9,242 bases of DNA from Pseudomonadota bacterium (GTDB taxonomy: Bacteria > Pseudomonadota > Alphaproteobacteria > Rhizobiales > Hyphomicrobiaceae), in contig JAEZBZ010000109.1 in assembly GCA_023412745.1 (NCBI GenBank), positions 1 through 9,242 of the forward strand, read 5' to 3'. Both the position numbers and the translations under genes were made by a program. Of this stretch, positions 1-6,399 are shown piece by piece (within the stretch, counting starts at the first letter, position 1; each line of letters begins with the position of its first letter). The notes beneath the pieces are model-generated. The model made no database searches, was not told where the DNA came from, and saw only the letters and a program-made list of their open reading frames with translations.

Positions 1-39
1 GTCAAAGGTCGTACGGTCGGAATGTGAGGCACTGTTCAT
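1..39 (-). CDS. Start of a divergent gene, possibly ubiG (partial, 13 codons)
   Basis: Reading the minus strand from an ATG at 39-37 gives 13 open codons to the window edge, MNSASHSDRTTFD. In this frame a TAG lies at 60-58 and no other start codon lies between it and the ATG, so this would be the start. The TTxD stretch after a short polar leader resembles the N-terminus of UbiG O-methyltransferases of ubiquinone synthesis. In many alphaproteobacteria ubiG sits divergently beside the aspartate kinase gene. That is family and synteny knowledge; the 13 codons alone cannot prove it. A consensus TTGACA lies on the minus strand at 76-71, but its -10 partner is poor. Sequence to the left of the window would settle this: it should show the UbiG methyltransferase fold, starting with a WWDP-like motif. 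Confidence 0.45.
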   Translation of the reverse strand, partial: MNSASHSDRTTFD

Positions 40-235
40 GGCCGCGATTTGGTCTCTCTATCGCCAGGGTTGTCAAGCAGATGGCGAGCGTCTGTTGCGA
101 GGGGGCGGTGATATCGCTATGAGTACGCCCCGATTGGGCTGCCCACGACGAACAACAGGAGGGCGCCGGTCGTCTGTAGGCAATGTTCGCTTTGCGCGGA
201 CAACTGACGGGACGCCTTGGAGCGGTTGAGCATAC
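40..235. promoter_or_regulatory. Divergent intergenic region upstream of lysC
   Basis: This 196-nt gap must carry the promoters for lysC and for the leftward gene if that gene is real. On the minus strand TTGACA at 76-71 matches the -35 consensus, but the best-spaced -10 (around 53-47) is weak. On the plus strand TTGCGA at 95-100 and TATGAG at 118-123 are 17 nt apart and each match consensus at four of six bases, which is only suggestive. A plus-strand open frame at 38-229 (63 codons) ends 6 nt before the lysC start. It looks like chance, with a biased Arg/Gly/Ser-rich composition. No riboswitch such as a lysine element (L box) was recognised. Confidence 0.35.
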
Positions 236-1501
236 ATGGCCATAGTGGTGATGAAATTCGGCGGGACGTCCGTCGCAAACGTTGAACGCATTCGCAACGT
301 TGCTCGGCACGTCAAACGCGAGGTCGACGCCTCAAACCAGGTCGCCGTCGTCGTTTCTGCCATGTCGGGGGCCACCAACCAGCTCGTGAGCTGGGTGCGC
401 GAGGCCTCGCTGCTGCATGACGCGCGCGAGTACGATGCAGTTGTCGCGTCCGGCGAGCAGGTCACGGCGGGGCTGCTGGCGATCGTTTTGCAGTCGATGG
501 GCGTTCCTGCCAGATCCTGGCAGGGCTGGCAGGTGCCGATCATTACCGATAACGCTCACGGCGCCGCGCGGATCCTGGATGTGCAGGCTGACGAGATCGG
601 CCGTCGCCTGGCCCAGGGTGAGGTCGCAGTTGTGACCGGGTTCCAGGGGATCGAGCCAGAGCGTCAGCGCATCGCGACGCTGGGTCGTGGCGGGTCGGAC
701 ACCAGCGCCGTGGCAATGGCGATCGCGCTCAAGGCCGACGTCTGCGACATCTACACCGACGTCGATGGCGTCTATACCACCGATCCCCGGATCGTGCCGC
801 AAGCCAAGCGGCTGCCAAAGATTTCCTACGAAGAGATGCTTGAGATGGCGTCTCTGGGCTCGAAAGTGCTACAGACCCGATCGGTCGAGCTGGCCATGGT
901 TCACCGCATGCGCACGCGCGTGCTGTCGAGCTTTGCCGCACCCGAAACCATCCAGCCGGTAGCCGCAGGCGATAACTGGCAAGACATCGGTACAATTGTT
1001 TGCGACGAGGAAGAGATCGTGGAAGCCCAGGTCGGCAGCGGAATCGCCTACGCAAAGGACGAGGCGAAGGTCACGATCATGAACGTCGCCGACAGGCCTG
1101 GCGTCGCCGCCAGCATTTTTGGCCCGCTCGCTGACGCCAGCATCAACGTCGACATGATCGTCCAGAACCTGTCGGCCGACGGCAAGTCCACCGACATGAC
1201 CTTTACGGTCGGGGCGTCGGAGCTGCCGCGTACGCTGGAGGTGCTGAAACATGCCTCAAAAACGATCGGCGACTTCGAGATCAAGAGCTCGGCCGATGTC
1301 GTGAAGGTATCGGTGATCGGCGTGGGAATGCGTAGCCATGCCGGCGTAGCTGCCCGCATGTTCAAAGCCCTGTCGGAAAAGGGCATTAACATCCTGGCCA
1401 TCAGCACATCCGAGATTAAAATCAGCGTGCTGATCAACGCCGACTACGCCGAACTCGCAGTGCGCACCTTGCACACGCTGTACGGTCTCGACAAAGATTG
1501 A
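236..1501 (+). CDS. lysC: Aspartate kinase (aspartokinase)
   Basis: This cytoplasmic enzyme phosphorylates L-aspartate with ATP to 4-aspartyl phosphate. It is the entry step to lysine, diaminopimelate, threonine, methionine and isoleucine. The 421-residue length is normal for the monofunctional, proteobacterial-type enzyme. The N-terminal amino-acid kinase domain (about 1-240) opens with KFGGTS at residues 7-12. It carries the nucleotide and substrate loop LGRGGSDTSA near 149-158, TDVDGVYTTDPR at 174-185 and ASLGSKVLQTRS at 205-216. Two ACT regulatory domains follow, at about 265-345 and 355-420; the second holds ISTSEIKISVLI at 389-400. Two ACT domains imply allosteric feedback control, typically by lysine and/or threonine in this family, but the exact effector cannot be read from sequence. 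There is no fused homoserine dehydrogenase. The ATG at 236 puts KFGGTS at the usual distance from the start; the ribosome binding site is weak (GGAG at 219-222, TTGAG at 226-230). Confidence 0.97.
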   Translation: MAIVVMKFGGTSVANVERIRNVARHVKREVDASNQVAVVVSAMSGATNQLVSWVREASLLHDAREYDAVVASGEQVTAGLLAIVLQSMGVPARSWQGWQVPIITDNAHGAARILDVQADEIGRRLAQGEVAVVTGFQGIEPERQRIATLGRGGSDTSAVAMAIALKADVCDIYTDVDGVYTTDPRIVPQAKRLPKISYEEMLEMASLGSKVLQTRSVELAMVHRMRTRVLSSFAAPETIQPVAAGDNWQDIGTIVCDEEEIVEAQVGSGIAYAKDEAKVTIMNVADRPGVAASIFGPLADASINVDMIVQNLSADGKSTDMTFTVGASELPRTLEVLKHASKTIGDFEIKSSADVVKVSVIGVGMRSHAGVAARMFKALSEKGINILAISTSEIKISVLINADYAELAVRTLHTLYGLDKD

Positions 1502-1502
1502 T

Positions 1503-1531
1503 CGTGCTGCACGCTCTGCGGGCACAGCACG
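1503..1531 (+). other. Stem-loop just after lysC
   Basis: The arms CGTGCTG (1503-1509) and CAGCACG (1525-1531) are perfectly complementary over 7 bp with a 15-nt loop, starting 2 nt after the lysC stop codon. No T-run follows, so it is not a standard intrinsic terminator. It may protect the 3' end of the mRNA or act together with the second hairpin about 20 nt downstream. Confidence 0.4.
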
Positions 1532-1553
1532 CTCAGATAGATTAAGAGTATTG

Positions 1554-1580
1554 GACCGGAACGTGGCATCCGGTCTCGTT
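1554..1580 (+). terminator. Possible weak terminator between lysC and ptsP
   Basis: GACCGGA (1554-1560) and TCCGGTC (1569-1575) form a perfect 7-bp stem with an 8-nt loop, followed by TCGTTT. The stem is good, but the T-run is short and interrupted, so termination would be partial at best. It lies 53 nt after lysC and 47 nt before the ptsP start, so lysC and ptsP could be separate or partly linked transcription units. No convincing ptsP promoter was seen in this 125-nt gap. Confidence 0.4.
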
Positions 1581-1626
1581 TAGCCGGCTTGGCCGTCCCG
1601 CTTTGGTTAACTGAACGGCAACAGTC

Positions 1627-3921
1627 ATGCAGACGCGACGCGGGGATGACCCGCGCACAATACAGACCGAGCCAGCGCTGCGTGTCATCATGCGGCGCCT
1701 GCGCGAGATCATGGCCGAGCCGGGCGATGGTCAATCACGGCTCGACAAGATCGTGCGCCAGATCTCGGGCTTGATGGTCGCCGAAGTCTGCTCGATCTAC
1801 CTCAAGCGCCAGGACGGTTCGCTGGAGCTGTTCGCGACCGAAGGCCTCAACAAGGAAGCCGTCCACACCACGCGCATGAAGCGCGGCGAGGGCTTGGTTG
1901 GCCGCTGTGCCGAGCTTGGCGTGCCGGTCAACGAACCCGACGCTCAGCATCACCCGGCATTCTCCTACCGGCCGGAGACGGGCGAGGAGATCTATCATTC
2001 GCTGCTGGCCGTGCCGATCCTGCGCGGTGGCACGGTTCTCGGCGTGTTGGTGGCGCAGAACCGCACGCGGCGCGAATATTCGGAAGAGGACGTCGAAGTC
2101 CTGCTGACCACAGCCATGGTGGTCGCCGAGCATATCGTGTCGGGGGAGGTGGCTGGTGCCGGCGCCGCGGCCGAGATCACCAGGTCGTTGACCGGTGTGG
2201 TCAGCGGCGAGTCGATCTCCGACGGTATCGCGTTGGGCCACGTGGTGCTGCATGAGCCACGCGTCGTCGTCACGGCTCTTCTGGCCGAGGATATCGGCGT
2301 TGAACTCGAGCGGCTGGACAACGCGATCCACGCCCTGCGCTCAGGCCTCGATGAACTGCTCAATGCCGAATCGCTGGCGCAGGCCGGCGAGCACAGTGAC
2401 GTGCTGGAAGCTTACCGCATGTTCGCCAACGACCGCGGGTGGGTGCGGCGCATGGAAACCGCGGTGCGCGAGGGGCTGACCGCCGAAGCGGCGGTTGAGC
2501 GTGTTCAGAACACCACGCGCACCCGCATGTTGCGCCAGAACGATCCGTACTGGCGGGAGCGGTTGCGCGATCTCGACGATCTGTCGGACCGTCTGTTACG
2601 CATCCTGGCGGGCCGGACCACGGCGCTGCGTGAAGGGCTGGAGCTGCCGGTCGACACCATCCTGGTGGCCCGTACGATGGGTCCGGCCGAGCTGCTCGAC
2701 TATGATCGCTCGCGCTTGCGCGCGCTGGTGCTGGAAGATGGTAGCGGCCAGAGCCACGTCGCCATCGTGGCCAAGGCGCTGGGCATCCCGGCAGTCGGCG
2801 ACGCGCGCGGCATCATCGAGCGCGTGACCACTGGCGACCCGGCCATTGTCGATGCCGAGACCGGCGACGTCCACCTGCGTCCCACGGCGGAGGTCATCGC
2901 GGCCTATTCCGACAAGGTGCGGTTCCGCGCCCGGCGTCAGTTGCAGTATCGTGAGCTGCGCGACCGTCCGACGGTGACCAAGGATGGCGCCAAGGTCGCC
3001 TTGCACATCAATGCGGGCCTGCTGGTGGACATTCCGCATCTGGCGGAATCCGGTGCGGAAGGGATCGGCCTGTTCCGCACCGAGCTGCAGTTCATGATTG
3101 CCTCGACGTTCCCGCTGCGCGATCGCCAGGCGCAGACCTATCGCCAGATCCTGGACGAGGTCGGCGACAAGCCGGTCGTTTTCCGCAGCATCGACATCGG
3201 CGGCGACAAGATCCTCCCTTACATGCGGCATCCGAAGGAGGAGAACCCTGCGATCGGTTGGCGCGCGATCCGCATGTCGCTCGACAGGCCGGGCCTGTTC
3301 AGGACGCAAATCCAGGCGCTACTGCGGGCGGCTAATGGGCGCGAGCTCAGCGTGATGCTGCCGATGATCTCGGTGGTGTCGGAAGTCGAGGCTGCCAAGG
3401 CGATGATCGCGCGCGAGGTACAGATTCTCGAGAGGCGGGGCGTGCCGCGGCCGTCGCGCTTGCGCATCGGCGCCATGGTCGAAGTGCCGAGCCTGCTCTA
3501 TGAACTCGACGCCCTGATGCCGCTGGTCGATTTCGTATCGGTCGGCAGCAACGACCTGATGCAGTTCCTGTATGCTGCGGATCGCGGCAATAGCCGGGTG
3601 TCGCACCGCTATGATCTGCTGTCGGTCAGCGCCATGCGGGCGCTCAAGCAGATCTTGCAGGCAAGCGCGCGCCATGACGTGCCGGTCACGCTGTGCGGCG
3701 AAATGGCCGGCCGGCCTCTCGAAGCAATGGCCTTGATAGGCCTCGGGTTTCGCACGATCTCCATGGCGCCGGCCGCAATCGGTCCCGTGAAAGCGATGAT
3801 ATTGTCGATGCACGCTGGCAAGCTGGCGATGTTCCTTGAGGATCTTCTGGCGAGTCGCTCTGGCAGTATTCGCGATGAGTTGATGCAATTTGCCAGCGCC
3901 GAGACCATCGAACTGTCATGA
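1627..3921 (+). CDS. ptsP: Phosphoenolpyruvate-protein phosphotransferase PtsP (EI-Ntr)
   Basis: This is the first enzyme of the nitrogen-related phosphotransferase system. It autophosphorylates from PEP and passes the phosphate to NPr (PtsO) and then EIIA-Ntr (PtsN); neither partner gene is in the window. The 764-residue length fits the family. An N-terminal GAF domain (about 20-170) precedes the enzyme I N-terminal region (about 190-320). The PEP-utilising swivel domain follows, with the probable phospho-acceptor His377 in GQSHVAIVAKALGIPAVG (374-391). The C-terminal PEP-binding barrel has GLFRTE (481-486), FRSIDIGGDK (519-528), GSNDLMQF (640-647), DRGN (652-655) and the catalytic-type Cys690 in CGEMAGRP. 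In alphaproteobacteria the GAF domain is reported to respond to glutamine, which lowers autophosphorylation; that is family knowledge, not visible here. The residue before SerHis377 is Gln, where classical enzyme I has Thr. ATG 1627 is the first start after an in-frame TGA at 1612-1614; internal ATGs at 1690 and 1711 are possible but would trim the start of the conserved region. Confidence 0.96.
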   Translation: MQTRRGDDPRTIQTEPALRVIMRRLREIMAEPGDGQSRLDKIVRQISGLMVAEVCSIYLKRQDGSLELFATEGLNKEAVHTTRMKRGEGLVGRCAELGVPVNEPDAQHHPAFSYRPETGEEIYHSLLAVPILRGGTVLGVLVAQNRTRREYSEEDVEVLLTTAMVVAEHIVSGEVAGAGAAAEITRSLTGVVSGESISDGIALGHVVLHEPRVVVTALLAEDIGVELERLDNAIHALRSGLDELLNAESLAQAGEHSDVLEAYRMFANDRGWVRRMETAVREGLTAEAAVERVQNTTRTRMLRQNDPYWRERLRDLDDLSDRLLRILAGRTTALREGLELPVDTILVARTMGPAELLDYDRSRLRALVLEDGSGQSHVAIVAKALGIPAVGDARGIIERVTTGDPAIVDAETGDVHLRPTAEVIAAYSDKVRFRARRQLQYRELRDRPTVTKDGAKVALHINAGLLVDIPHLAESGAEGIGLFRTELQFMIASTFPLRDRQAQTYRQILDEVGDKPVVFRSIDIGGDKILPYMRHPKEENPAIGWRAIRMSLDRPGLFRTQIQALLRAANGRELSVMLPMISVVSEVEAAKAMIAREVQILERRGVPRPSRLRIGAMVEVPSLLYELDALMPLVDFVSVGSNDLMQFLYAADRGNSRVSHRYDLLSVSAMRALKQILQASARHDVPVTLCGEMAGRPLEAMALIGLGFRTISMAPAAIGPVKAMILSMHAGKLAMFLEDLLASRSGSIRDELMQFASAETIELS

Positions 3922-3991
3922 CTGATGATCAACTTTTGAGCGCTGCCGTCCTGCGGTCCAGTGGCTGAATGGCAGTGGAAAAGCCCTGATG
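3918..3991 (+). other. Two mini-ORFs bridging ptsP to prfA
   Basis: An ATG at 3918 overlaps the ptsP stop codon (ATGA) and opens a 16-codon frame, MTDDQLLSAAVLRSSG, ending with TGA at 3966-3968. The next three bases (3969-3971) are ATG, opening a 6-codon frame, MAVEKP. Its TGA (3987-3989) overlaps the prfA ATG (3989-3991) by one base. All three stops are TGA. This arrangement would let ribosomes terminate and restart in steps from ptsP into prfA, giving translational coupling over an apparent 67-nt gap. The prfA frame itself is open back to 3929 but has no usable start codon, so prfA is not simply annotated too short. Whether the peptides are made or matter is unknown; chance is a serious alternative for such short frames. 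Confidence 0.3.
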
Positions 3992-5077
3992 AGTTCCGTT
4001 CCGGAAGAAAAGTTTGAAAAGCTCATCGCACGTTGGGAGTCGCTACAGGCTGAACTCAGCCAGGGCGCCGGCCAGTCGACCTATGTCAAGAAGAGCAAGG
4101 AATTCTCGGATCTCACGCCGATCGTGACGGCGATCCACGATCTGCAGGCGGCCGAGGCCGAACTCGCCGATCTGACCGCCATGTCGGAGGATGCAGGCTC
4201 GGACAAGGAGATGGCGGCCCTGGCCGAGCAGGAATTGGAATCCCTGCGGCCGAAGCTCGAGGATCTGCGCGAACGCGTCCGCCTCCAGCTTCTGCCCAAG
4301 GACGCCGCCGATGATATGAGCGTTATCGTCGAGGTCCGGGCCGGGACGGGTGGCGACGAGGCGGCGCTGTTTGCCGCCGACCTTTTCCGCATGTACCAGC
4401 GCTATGCCGATCTCAAAGGCTGGAAGACGCAAGTTATCTCGATGTCCGAGAACGACCTAGGCGGCTTGAAGGAAGTCGTTGCTTCGATCTCGGGCCAGGG
4501 CGTCTTCGCGCGGCTGAAGTTCGAATCCGGTGTGCATCGCGTCCAGCGCGTGCCGGCGACGGAAGCCAGCGGCCGTATTCACACCTCGGCGGCGACAGTG
4601 GCCGTACTGCCGGAGCCCGAGGACGTCGATATCGACATCAAGCCCGAGGATATCCGCATCGATACGATGCGCGCCGGTGGTGCCGGCGGCCAGCACGTCA
4701 ACAAAACCGACTCGGCCGTCCGTCTCACCCACTTGCCGACCGGCATCATCGTGGTTTCGGCGGAGAAGTCGCAGCATCAGAACCGGCGCCTGGCAATGCA
4801 GGTGCTGCGCTCGCGCATCTTCGAGATGGAACGCCAGCGCACGGCGGACGAACGTGCGGCGCAGCGCCGTGATCAGGTCGGGTCGGGCGATCGCTCACAG
4901 CGTATCCGCACCTACAATTTCCCGCAGGGCCGCGTCACCGATCACCGGATCAATCTGACTTTGCATAAGTTGGATACGGTGCTGGAGGGAGATGGGCTCG
5001 ACGAGTTGATTGATGCGCTCACCACCGAACGGCAGGCCAGTCAGCTTGCGGCACCCGATGCCTTCGACCATATATAA
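3989..5077 (+). CDS. prfA: Peptide chain release factor 1 (RF1)
   Basis: RF1 recognises UAA and UAG in the ribosomal A site and triggers release of the finished protein. The 362-residue length is typical. The N-terminal helical region covers about 1-105. The stop-codon-reading motif PAT is at 189-191, in RVPATEASGRIHTS; the PxT form marks RF1, whereas RF2 has SPF. The catalytic GGQ is at 233-235 within RAGGAGGQHVNKTDSAVR (228-245), and Gln235 is the residue methylated by PrmC. The C-terminal region contains YNFPQGRVTDHR (309-320), also diagnostic of RF1. The start at 3989 is the only ATG/GTG/TTG after an upstream in-frame stop at 3926-3928, and GGAA at 3977-3980 is a modest ribosome binding site. 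Its own stop is TAA, overlapped by prmC. It probably belongs to a ptsP-prfA-prmC transcription unit. Confidence 0.98.
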   Translation: MSSVPEEKFEKLIARWESLQAELSQGAGQSTYVKKSKEFSDLTPIVTAIHDLQAAEAELADLTAMSEDAGSDKEMAALAEQELESLRPKLEDLRERVRLQLLPKDAADDMSVIVEVRAGTGGDEAALFAADLFRMYQRYADLKGWKTQVISMSENDLGGLKEVVASISGQGVFARLKFESGVHRVQRVPATEASGRIHTSAATVAVLPEPEDVDIDIKPEDIRIDTMRAGGAGGQHVNKTDSAVRLTHLPTGIIVVSAEKSQHQNRRLAMQVLRSRIFEMERQRTADERAAQRRDQVGSGDRSQRIRTYNFPQGRVTDHRINLTLHKLDTVLEGDGLDELIDALTTERQASQLAAPDAFDHI

Positions 5078-5951
5078 GTCGACGGCTGCGAGCCTCATTG
5101 CGGACGGCACGCGTCGCCTACGCGAGGCGGGCGTCGAAGGGGCCGCGCGGGATGCGCGGGTGCTGGCATCTGCCGCATTCGGGATGGACGCGGGCCAGTT
5201 GCTGGTCCGGCCGGATCAGCCGGTTTCACCGTCACGGCGCAATGTCTACGGTGGCTTCATCGGACGGCGTTGCGCGCGGGAGCCGGTCTCGCGCATCCTC
5301 GGCGAGAGAGAGTTCTACGGGCGCACGTTCGAGATTTCGCCGGCGACGCTCGATCCCCGGCCGGATAGTGAAACGCTGGTCGAAGCCGCACTCGGGCTGC
5401 TCGAATCGGATGCTGTCGATCCCGCCGGGCGGCTACGCATCCTGGATGTCGGTACGGGATCGGGCTGCCTGCTGATCACCCTGCTGGCGGAACTCCCCAA
5501 TGCGATGGGCGTTGGAACCGATATCCAGCCGGCGGCGTTGGAGATGGCGGAACGCAATGCCGAAAGACTTGGTGTTGCCGGGCGTGTCAGTTGGAAGCTT
5601 GCCCAATCGCTCGAAGGTATCGATGGGCCGTTCGACCTCATGGTCGCCAATCCGCCGTATATACCATCCGACGAGATTGCAGGCCTAGATCCGGAAGTGC
5701 GGGAGCATGATCCGCGGGCCGCGCTCGATGGTGGGGCCGATGGCTTGCAGATTTACAGAGAAATAGCCGGCGGGCTGGCTCAGGTGGTTCCGCGCGGATG
5801 GGCTGTTTTCGAGGTGGGGCTGGGCCAAGCCGAGGGTGTGAGCGGGATTTTACAGCGAATAGCAGCGGTTGGCGACGAACCTCCCCAGGTCCGGGTGTTT
5901 CGGGATCTCAATGCGATCGACCGATGTGTGGCCTGGAAGGCACGGTTTTGA
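5058..5951 (+). CDS. prmC: Release factor glutamine methyltransferase PrmC (HemK)
   Basis: PrmC uses S-adenosylmethionine to N5-methylate the glutamine of the GGQ motif in RF1 and RF2, which speeds peptide release. With the start at 5058 the protein has 297 residues, slightly longer than the E. coli enzyme. A helical N-terminal domain (about 1-85) ends at PVSRILGEREFYG (76-88). The methyltransferase fold includes PRPDSETLVE (100-109), the SAM-binding ILDVGTGSG (128-136) and the substrate-glutamine motif NPPY (198-201). I chose the ATG at 5058 because PrmC proteins usually begin shortly before the first helix. TTG 5010 or ATG 5013 would add 16 or 15 unusual residues but cannot be excluded. The gene overlaps the end of prfA by 20 nt, so translation is probably coupled. 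That fits a role in modifying the protein encoded immediately upstream. Confidence 0.96.
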   Translation: MPSTIYKSTAASLIADGTRRLREAGVEGAARDARVLASAAFGMDAGQLLVRPDQPVSPSRRNVYGGFIGRRCAREPVSRILGEREFYGRTFEISPATLDPRPDSETLVEAALGLLESDAVDPAGRLRILDVGTGSGCLLITLLAELPNAMGVGTDIQPAALEMAERNAERLGVAGRVSWKLAQSLEGIDGPFDLMVANPPYIPSDEIAGLDPEVREHDPRAALDGGADGLQIYREIAGGLAQVVPRGWAVFEVGLGQAEGVSGILQRIAAVGDEPPQVRVFRDLNAIDRCVAWKARF

Positions 5952-6109
5952 ACAGAGCGAGAAAACCTCTTGGAAGTTCGGTGCTCCCAGGCTAATGTTC
6001 GTGCAGGCGAAATGAAGCGCGCGCGCATCAGTGCAGTCCGTGGTTCCGGGGGCTGTCCGCGCAAGCGCCGATCAACCGAGCGAAACGGCCGGGGTGCTCG
6101 TTCCGGGTA

Positions 6110-6140
6110 CCGGTCTTAGGACTGGCAGCCAAAATTGGCA
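6110..6140 (+). other. Two adjacent small hairpins before the putative terminator
   Basis: CCGGTC (6110-6115) pairs with GACTGG (6120-6125), with one G-T pair, around a TTAG loop. It is followed at once by GCCA (6128-6131) pairing with TGGC (6136-6139) around AAAT. Together with the terminator-like hairpin at 6141-6160 they form a compact run of stems, as in a structured 3' end or small RNA. Confidence 0.35.
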
Positions 6141-6165
6141 GCGCCGTTTCGTGAACGCGCCTTTT
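6141..6165 (+). terminator. Probable intrinsic terminator after prmC
   Basis: GCGC plus GTT (6141-6144, 6146-6148, with C6145 bulged) pairs with AACGCGC (6154-6160) around a TCGTG loop, and the stem is followed by CTTTT at 6161-6165. Another T-run lies at 6169-6173. It sits 190 nt beyond the prmC stop and could end the ptsP-prfA-prmC transcript or a small RNA in the gap. The bulged stem and short T-run keep confidence moderate. Confidence 0.45.
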
Positions 6166-6325
6166 CCATTTTTGGAATCGACTGGCGATTTTTCGTGATT
6201 GTCCGAAGCCATAAACAAAATGACGGCGCGTATGCGCGTTCGCCCGATCCGAGCGTGATTTGAACATGCTCGGTGTGTGCAACGGGGGATTGTCAGAAAG
6301 TGCCGCAGATGCGGTGCGTGACGTT

Positions 6326-6348
6326 GCGGCCGCAGCTCAGTCGGCCGC
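6326..6348 (+). other. Stem-loop in the likely 5' leader of the DUF4167 gene
   Basis: GCGGCCG (6326-6332) and CGGCCGC (6342-6348) form a perfect, very GC-rich 7-bp stem with a 9-nt loop, 51 nt before the ATG at 6400. No T-run follows, so it is not an intrinsic terminator. If transcribed it would be a stable leader hairpin or a protein-binding inverted repeat. Confidence 0.4.
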
Positions 6349-6399
6349 CGATGGATTGAGATTACCCTTAGTCATCTGAAGAAGTTGAGATTGGAGCCC

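Larger units (their letters stand above)
5952..6399. other. 448-nt non-coding stretch with several hairpins
   Basis: No plausible gene is seen between prmC and the DUF4167 gene. The open frames crossing it use TTG starts or run antisense, and none resembles a known family. The stretch includes an alternating GC run near 6017-6024. It also has a cluster of small hairpins at 6110-6177, an AT-richer patch (about 6160-6220) unlike the surrounding GC-rich DNA, and a perfect 7-bp hairpin at 6326-6348. It must contain the promoter of the DUF4167 gene, but I found no sigma-70-like pair with correct spacing. A small RNA gene is possible but unproven. Confidence 0.5.

Noticed and set aside
2596..3309. 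Minus-strand open frame of 237 codons inside ptsP
   Set aside because: It is antisense to the strongly conserved PEP-binding region of PtsP, with His/Arg/Asp-rich composition typical of a shadow frame in GC-rich DNA.
5010..5057. Longer N-terminus for PrmC from TTG 5010 or ATG 5013
   Set aside because: The extra 15-16 residues are encoded by the prfA reading region in another frame and do not resemble PrmC N-termini; ATG 5058 gives the usual beginning.
6028..6282. Minus-strand 84-codon open frame in the prmC-DUF4167 gap
   Set aside because: It starts with TTG, has no ribosome binding site that stands out, runs through the hairpin cluster and shows no recognisable motif.
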